A stretch of DNA of 64,000 nucleotides from Salvia splendens. Its lineage: Eukaryota > Streptophyta > Magnoliopsida > Lamiales > Lamiaceae. Each line of letters begins with the position of its first letter. The first letter of the stretch is position 1. The translations under genes and the position numbers were made by a program. This document shows, one piece after another, positions 57,993 to 64,000 of the stretch. Under the pieces are notes generated by a model. That model was given only the letters and a program-made list of their open reading frames with translations. It made no database searches and was not told the origin of the DNA. The stretch spans positions 28,989,012-29,053,011 of the forward strand of contig NC_056037.1 of the NCBI RefSeq assembly GCF_004379255.2. Reading direction: 5' to 3'.

Positions 57993-59247
57993 TAGTAAGT
58001 GAACTCCGAAATTCACAAAACAATTCTGAGAACCTCTAGACTCATAATAGTTATTTTAAAAATTATTAAGCCAAAGTTTTAACTGTCATAAACATGCTAA
58101 ACAATTCAGAACAGTGAACTGAAAAACATTAGCTTTAATCCTCTTCAGACTTTTATATCAATTTCTTTTCAATTATGGATTCTAATGATGTTTTTGGCTA
58201 TCCATCAATACCTATGCAACATTATTTCACACATCTATCCATATAAATTCATGAATTGAAGGCTTAAGGTTTCTATCATTTTGGGATTTCTAAGTTAGAA
58301 CTTGAATAAGTTCAATTCAAGGGCTAAAACCAAGTTTATCGACATCTACGTACACAAATAGATCGATAATTTTAAATAAAAACTCCATCTTCTTATCCAA
58401 CCAAGGAGGTCCGATTCATACAACCAACACAACACATTCATTACTAAATTTCAAGCGATAAAAATAGGCTAGAAAGATAGTCACACCTTGATAATCCCTC
58501 GTTGGTGCATTTAGCTCTTCGATTCACCATAAAAATGATGATAATATGGAAGAAAGGAGTTGCTTCTTCACCCTATGGTGGTGCACGGATTTTTCTTTTT
58601 TTTTTAGGATGGAAGGTGATGAATAGTGACTGATTTTAAGTTATTTATCATGCACTTCTTTCATTTGTTTATTATTTTCCATAGTATTCTTCCAAGTGGC
58701 ACATTTTAAATCTTTAAAAATTATCTAGAAATTTCTACACTTTTAAGGCATGTTGGAGGTCAAAAATATTCATCCAACAATGCGAAAAAAAATTGTCCAC
58801 CCCTTGGCTTCTAGAAGGTATTGTATTATTTTTAAGTGAAAAGATGATTTTGCCCTTCTATCGAATTCTATATACAATTGTCGGTTAAATTCCGATTTCT
58901 TTCCCACTTCCACCTACATTAAGCTTCTAATACATACTTCTATTAATCCTTTAATCATTAATATTTATTACTAATTATTTTAATTAACTTGGATCTTTTT
59001 CGTTATCGAATCAATCACAGACAACTCTAAATCGACAATTTAACACAAACCTTATCTTATTTATAATATAACTCATATATTATTTCTAATACTTAATCCT
59101 CATCACATTTTAACCGTATAAAAATTATCAACTATATTTTATCAACTATCATTATTTCCAATATCGATTTATTCGTCGAAAGCCCTGAGTCGTCGATTTC
59201 TTAGCCTGAACCATGAAATCGTCTAGAGTCATTTTTGGGATGTTACA
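57993..59247. other. Right-hand part of the split solo LTR
   Basis: Non-coding. A segment near 58480-58610 (TCCCTCGTTGGTGCATTTAG, then a GGAAGAAAGGAGTTGCTTCT block) may be a leader/R-U5 part of the LTR in either orientation. Ends GGGATGTTACA. Confidence 0.5.
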
Positions 59248-59383
59248 ATTCGTTCATTAGAAATAGTAGTGAACATTTTCCTCTCGTTGTACACGACCAT
59301 GATATCGTTCAACTAGTTGTGTCTCCTCCTATTTCGCAAGGCTGACTTGACAAACCTCATTTGTGGCGGTATGTAAGACCAAT

Positions 59384-59665
59384 TGTTGTAACAGAATAGA
59401 GTAATTGTGTAATCGAGACAAACATAAACGTAAAGAGACAGAGATTTACGTGGTTCACCAACGTGTGTTGGCTACGTCCACAGGCAGGAAAGGAGAACTA
59501 ATTATATTCAAATTGTTTTCGGATTACAGAGTTTTGTGCCCTACTTCTATATAAATAGGCACACAGACGACGGGCTAGGCCCAATATACTAATGAGGGCC
59601 TAAAATAAAAACATAGCATAGCGTTGGGCTCGGGGCAAACAATACAGATTCAAGGCATACTAACA
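59384..59665 (+). mobile_element. Small solo LTR, 282 bp
   Basis: Starts TGTTGTAACAG and ends TACTAACA, flanked by CCAAT at 59379-59383 and 59666-59670. It contains a TATA-like CTATATAAATAGG near 59549 and the ACGTGGTTCACCAACGTGTG / GGCTACGTCCAC phrase common in some plant LTRs. The size fits a Copia or TRIM LTR. Confidence 0.85.
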
Positions 59666-59670
59666 CCAAT

Positions 59671-61400
59671 TTAATCAACCGATAAACCACTGGAAAGATT
59701 TCATCTTTCATCATTTCAACCATATTCTTTGAAAGAGTCCTTAAACCTTCAACATTAGAGAAATTTTTATCTCTTCTTGCATCAATCTTAAACATTAGAG
59801 AAACGTTTATCTCTTCTTGTATAATATGATCCCCATCGAGTGTCACCAGGTCTATGCAATGAAGTTTCTTGATTTAGACCTTAACCGAAATTGATTTGCT
59901 CTTTTTTAATCATTTCAACCATTCTATCATATTCGTTTTTTCGAAGTTTATCTGCTCTTTTGCAAGAAGATCTATATATTGTCAATCGGGGTAAGATAGC
60001 CACAAAAAAATGTCCATTTGTCTTGCATACCGCCACAAATATCAACTAAAGTTGGTGGGCAAAACAATGGACATATTATGCCGATTGATTTTCTTTTAAA
60101 ATAAGAGCCTTCATTCCATTAAATTCACCTCTCATATTTGAAGCTCCATCATACCCCTGCCCTCTCAATCTTGATAAAGATAATCCCAGCATCTTAGAAA
60201 ATACAAAATCAATTTCTTCTTTCATACACCTTGATGAAGTCTCTTTAACATGAACCAAAGATAAAAATCTTTCTATTATCTCCTCATTCTTGTTCACATA
60301 TCTTATAACAATAGCCATTCGCTCCTTCACTGAGTAATCTCGAGACTCTTCAACCATTATGCAAAATAATTCTTCACCAAGTTCACCTAATATTTCAAGT
60401 GTGGTTTCAACGACAAACGCAATAACCAATTTTTTTTCTGAATTTATGGAGAAATCATTTGATTATTAGCAGGAGCATTTTTAAATACAACTTGACCAAC
60501 CTCATCATTTCTTAAACTATACCAGTATAACATCTCTAGAAAATTACTCCTATTTATGGTGGGATAGAGGTTGAGGACTCATCATCTCCTCTAAAAGCCA
60601 AACCTTGATTCAAAAGAAAACGAATAACATCAAGAGTTGCAGTCAAACGAATTTGATATTCCTTCTCTTGTCTTGCACTAGATTTACTAACAACATAAGA
60701 CAGCTTAGACATTATTGTATGAAGTGCCGTGTTCGAGCCCTCTTGACGTCAGTTGTAATATCTTTTTTTATAGGAGTTTATTTGTAATTTCCAATTTCCT
60801 CCTTCATATAGGAGTTTATTTTTGTAAAAAAAAAAACATAAAACACACTTTGCCTTTGATTCACAAAATTTTCATATTCAATTCTTTATTTGTTGTGTGG
60901 GCCAGTGGCTGACCTAATATGAGCTCTAAAATCTTTTGTTGGCTTTTTTCCAATTAGAGAAACCACTACTAACAAAGGTTCCATCTCCTGGTGACGAAAT
61001 ACCACATTTGAAGAGAAAACACCAAAAACAATACGCAACATCTTCTGACGTACTATATTCAAGTGAAACATAATCTTTATACCAAACATCTCTAAAACCC
61101 CTATAATCTTTTCTATATTGTTTTTCTAGAAAAATCAAGACCTTTTGATTGACAATGATCTCTAGCCATGTATTCTCTATGAATACGATCTGGAATATGT
61201 ACATTAAATCCATCAATAGGCTTTCATAATCTTTGATCGGCATCTATCTCTTTTTCATCGAGTTCAATTTCCTCTAGATTATCAATCACCACATTATTTT
61301 CAAAATATTGTGATTCTTGTTTAGCTTCAACGTTAGCACTAGAAGAATCAATAAAATTTCTAGTTCTTTCTTGAAATACTTTTCCATTAACCTAAATATT
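59671..61400 (-). pseudogene. Decayed hAT-like transposase (TTF-type/ZMYM1-like)
   Basis: Pieces on the - strand in the order expected for such proteins: near 61130-60900, FRDVWYKDYVSLEYSTSEDV, AYCFWCFLFKCGI and GFSNWKKANKRFRAHI (TTF-like zinc-finger region); near 60429-60076, LGELGEELFCIMVEESRDYS, NEEIIERFLSLVHVKETS and RLRGQGYDGASNMRGEFNG (DUF4371-type segment). Many stops and gaps separate them. No TIRs or target duplication located. The small solo LTR lies just downstream. Confidence 0.75.
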
Positions 61401-61511
61401 CACAATATACAATACACAATTATTATAATTATAAACATGATAAGATTAGATACTAAAACATAAAGCAAAAAATAGTCTGGCCAAATTATACAATCATCTC
61501 AATTCGTGCTC

Positions 61512-61784
61512 TAATTAAAAGTTACTCTCTTTGTCCTTGATAATTTGTCACCATTTGATCGATCTGATACGAGTTTTAAAAATATAATAGAAAATGAGTT
61601 GAAAAAGTTAGTGGTATATGTGTCCTATTTTTATACATAATTTTTACAATAAAATGTGAGTGAGAATGAGTTAGTGGAATGTGGGTTCCACTACCAAAAA
61701 TGGTAAAAGTAAAAGGTGACAAAGTTTTAGGGACGAACGAGAATGGAAATAAGTGACAAATTATCCAAGGCCGAGGGAGCACAA
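61512..61784. mobile_element. Stowaway-like MITE
   Basis: Begins CTCTCTTTGTCCTTGATAATTT and ends AAATTATCCAAGGCCGAGGGAG, mirrored ends with an AT-rich body. Borders within a few bases. Confidence 0.65.
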
Positions 61785-62470
61785 ATTTCACAATTTAACA
61801 TTAATTACCTACTTTCTCTCTATTCTCTCTCAAATAGTATTGTATACTGCAACCTTCAATCTGCGGGAGGTCACAAAGCCGACATTTGCAAGAATTTAGT
61901 TTTGAACTACAGAAGGGGGAGGAGCTCGAATTGGAAGACAAAGTGGAGAGCTGGAGATTAAATAGAGTAAAGACTGTCCCTCTCCTAACTCCTCCAAGTT
62001 CTAGCTAAGGAAATCTCCTCTAAGTTCTATGTAAGGAAATTGGAGAATGGTGTGAAAATTTGAAATGTTGCCATTTGTGTTGATTTGGGCTTAACAACTT
62101 TTCAATTATTGCCTTCTGTATATTGATTTGGGTCGTCCCTCTCCTCTAAGTTCTTGGCCTTTTTTTCTTTATTCCGGCCCAAAACCAAAATAAGTTTGGG
62201 GTTGGGTCGGGGTGGAGGTATCGTTCGTGGGGTTGACAGCACGTCGAAAGTTCGAATGTAGTATAATTTTTTGGTATTATGGGGTCGACTGTGGGGTCGT
62301 CCAACCTCGCTCAACCCCACCTCCGTCCGCCATTGGTTCAGCCTATCTCACGACTTATTCTACAGCCTATCTCATTTCCACATCGGCACTACTTTGTTTA
62401 AATATTTTGGCACGACATGTTTAAATTTTTTGGCACGACAATGAACACTATGGCATAACGCTGACTAAAG
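61785..62470. other. Intergenic, no gene recognised
   Basis: Nothing supported except a short duplicated phrase TTTGGCACGACA (62407 and 62429). Confidence 0.35.
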
Positions 62471-62577
62471 TTTGATTCTCTGATGATTGTAGTGATTTTT
62501 AAGACCAGATTTAAAGAATACGGGAAATTTGATTCTCTGATGATTGTAGTGATTTTTAAGACCAGATTTAGAGCATC
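62471..62577. repeat. Two-copy tandem repeat, 57-bp period
   Basis: TTTGATTCTCTGATGATTGT and what follows (AGTGATTTTTAAGACCAGATTTA) occurs at about 62471 and again at 62528. The second copy is followed immediately by the TTA of the next Harbinger element. Confidence 0.85.
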
Positions 62578-62580
62578 CAC

Positions 62581-64000
62581 AATGGGCCGCCCTAAGGCGC
62601 GCCCTATGGCGCGCCACGTTAGCAGTCTTATCCTCCTACCTGCAATGCGGCGCCCTAAGGCGCGCCCTATATGTTTTAATATTGTTCTGTTAATTAATTT
62701 AAATATTTTTCAAATATATAATGCAAACTAATTTAAAAACATAACGAGTAACCAAAAACCAGCGAATATTCCATTAATAATTACACAAAAGTTACACGAT
62801 TCAAATTGGCTAATCTACGCAATTTCCAACTTCCGGCGTAACTCATCGATCAACCCCCGGAGAATTTCGGCTTAGGCGGGATCCTTATACTTTTTGAGGG
62901 CCTTGTGCGTCTGCAACAACGTCTTCACCATTGAGGCTGCTGCCAACGACTCATACACGACTGCCGTCGCGCTCGGGGCTGGGATCGGCGATGGCGCGGC
63001 GGCGGTCGAGGATGATGTCGCCGCCGCCGCCCCCTTGGCCTTCGCAGCCTTGACGCCTATGGGACGCAGGGAGGACATCGGTGTGCCGGAACTCTCAATG
63101 TCCTCGTACGTCCGGTTGAGGTCCACCGGACGAGTTCCGCTTTCGCTGCTCGTGTAACCACCAGCTTCGGTGGTCTTCATCCTCTTTGTCGCTCCGGTGT
63201 GCAGAATCCCGCCTTGGAACTTCTGCTTGTCCCTCAAGAGCGCCCAGATGGCCTCGTGCTTGAATTCGCCGTACATGGACTGGTACGACAACAACGCTTT
63301 AGCGCGCACGTCGCACAAGCTCTCGCCGCTCCTCTGCGCCCTCGCACACTTCTCGTAGTCCGACGAGAACAGGTTGATTTGCCTCTTCACCTGGTCCCAG
63401 TGCTTGCAGAGCTGCTCCCGTTGGCGCTCGGCGATGCGCTCCCAGTACGTCGGCTGCCTCTGGTTGTTCACGAATATCGGGTCCTCCGATATATCCACCC
63501 AACACCTCGCCAATGCGAGGGTTTCATCCGACTGGTAGTTCGTACGGCCGGGGGCGTACTCTTCACAAGTTCCCGGAGGTGGCAACTTGTACGCGCGTTG
63601 CCGATTCCGCTTCTTTTTAGCGGGGGCAGAAGCCGCGGCCGCGGCACGGCGGGAGGGGGCGATAGGTCGGTTTGGAGACGGCTCCATGTCATCCAAACCG
63701 TACGATTTTGTACTGAATTCAGGATCGTATTGTGTGTTGGCATCGAACGACCAATATTCGTCGGGTTTTGTACTGGCCAACGCGCCTCCCCAAACATCGG
63801 ACTGTTGGAACTTGCATCCATTTCGTCGAAATAATAAAAATGTGAGTTTCGAGAGTGAAATCGTGAAAATTAAACGTTACAAATGAAGGTGGGGTAGGAG
63901 TATTTATACAAAAATTAAAAAATGCGTGGCATCGTCCGCGACCATCGTCCGCCGATCCCGCAATGGGGTGCCCGATGGCGCGGACGATAGCATATCGTCC
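62581..64000 (-). mobile_element. Harbinger-like element with Myb-like ORF, cut by the window end
   Basis: Left end GAGCATCCACAATGGGCC, preceded by TTA (62578-62580). The subterminal region is GC-rich (GGCGCGCC motifs). Near 63930-64000 another GC-rich stretch with CGTCCGC repeats suggests the right end is close. The visible part holds only a Myb-like ORF. It is a subfamily different from 8137/17074/45654, judging by its subterminal sequence. Confidence 0.75.
62872..63821 (-). pseudogene. Myb/SANT-like Harbinger ORF1 with NAM-associated C-terminus, frameshifted start
   Basis: The main frame encodes about 300 aa: TKPDEYWSFDANTQYDPEF, a basic SAPAKKKRNRQRAYKL stretch, the Myb/SANT-like part (SDETLALARCWVDISEDP, QPTYWERIAERQREQLCKHW), a NAM-associated part (HEAIWALLRDKQKFQGG) and a C-terminal Ala-rich helix. 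In this frame there is no ATG at the beginning; the apparent first Met is a TTG (63780). The natural ATG at 63821 (MDASSNSP) is one base out of frame, as if a base were lost around 63795-63800. Translation could still start at an internal ATG. Confidence 0.8.

Larger units (their letters stand above)
52104..59247. mobile_element. Solo LTR (Tekay/Del-like ends) split by a Harbinger element
   Basis: It starts TGTAACATCCC and ends GGGATGTTACA, perfect inverted 11-bp termini, with ATTCG directly repeated at 52099-52103 and 59248-59252. Without the Harbinger insert (53529-57989 and one TTA) the LTR is about 2.68 kb. TGTAACATCCC starts are common in large plant chromovirus LTRs. It has no gag-pol. 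The left part contains an 80-bp minisatellite (52585-52880). The remaining LTR is AT-rich. Confidence 0.85.

Overview
This window is nuclear DNA of a flowering plant. The genes have many short introns with GT-AG borders, the proteins are plant families (RABB1/Rab2, a chloroplast RNA-binding protein, a classical arabinogalactan protein, a NET-domain protein), and more than half of the sequence is plant transposable elements. The protein style suggests a eudicot, possibly Lamiales, but that is an inference.

Host genes, all with exon models read from the sequence: an ESF2/ABT1 ribosome-biogenesis factor (+, 11193-12833, 7 coding exons, 247 aa); RABB1/Rab2 GTPase (-, 15753-13356, 6 exons, 211 aa), tail to tail with ESF2; a chloroplast two-RRM protein (+, 19084-20719, 3 exons, 253 aa), divergent from RABB1; a NET-domain protein without a bromodomain (-, 28125-23767, 6 coding exons, 294 aa, with an upstream 5' UTR exon); cytosolic NAD-dependent glycerol-3-phosphate dehydrogenase (-, 42647-40033, 10 exons, 384 aa, one GC-AG intron); and an arabinogalactan protein (+, 51388-51831, 147 aa, no intron).

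Mobile DNA by region. 1-10.2 kb: end of a palindrome-rich element, a Ty3/gypsy remnant, a dead LINE split by a 1.47-kb solo LTR, a 0.68-kb tandem duplication, and a Harbinger-type element with only a broken Myb-like ORF. 13.9-19 kb: an element carrying an F-box gene fragment inside a RABB1 intron, a small MITE, and a Harbinger element with only a transposase ORF, ending 118 bp before the chloroplast RNA-binding gene. 21-26.7 kb: MITE clusters, one split by a 1.27-kb hAT element. 30.1-35.5 kb: an apparently intact, very young Copia retrotransposon next to the NET gene. 35.5-39.7 kb: a palindrome-array element, a MITE and a MULE with a 9-bp target duplication. 43.2-48.4 kb: a hAT element with a nested foldback, a second transposase-only Harbinger copy and a MITE. 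50-50.9 kb: an inverted pair of LTR-like sequences. 52.1-59.2 kb: a solo LTR split by a 4.46-kb Harbinger element that has an intact transposase and a Myb-like ORF followed by a B3-like domain. 59.3-64 kb: a small solo LTR, a decayed hAT-like gene and a Myb-ORF Harbinger element that runs off the window.

The two strongest novelty candidates are (a) the GAGCATCC-type Harbinger family, in which transposase and Myb-like partner sit on different elements that share ends, leader and promoter, and (b) the 4.46-kb Harbinger element with a Myb plus B3-like coding region.
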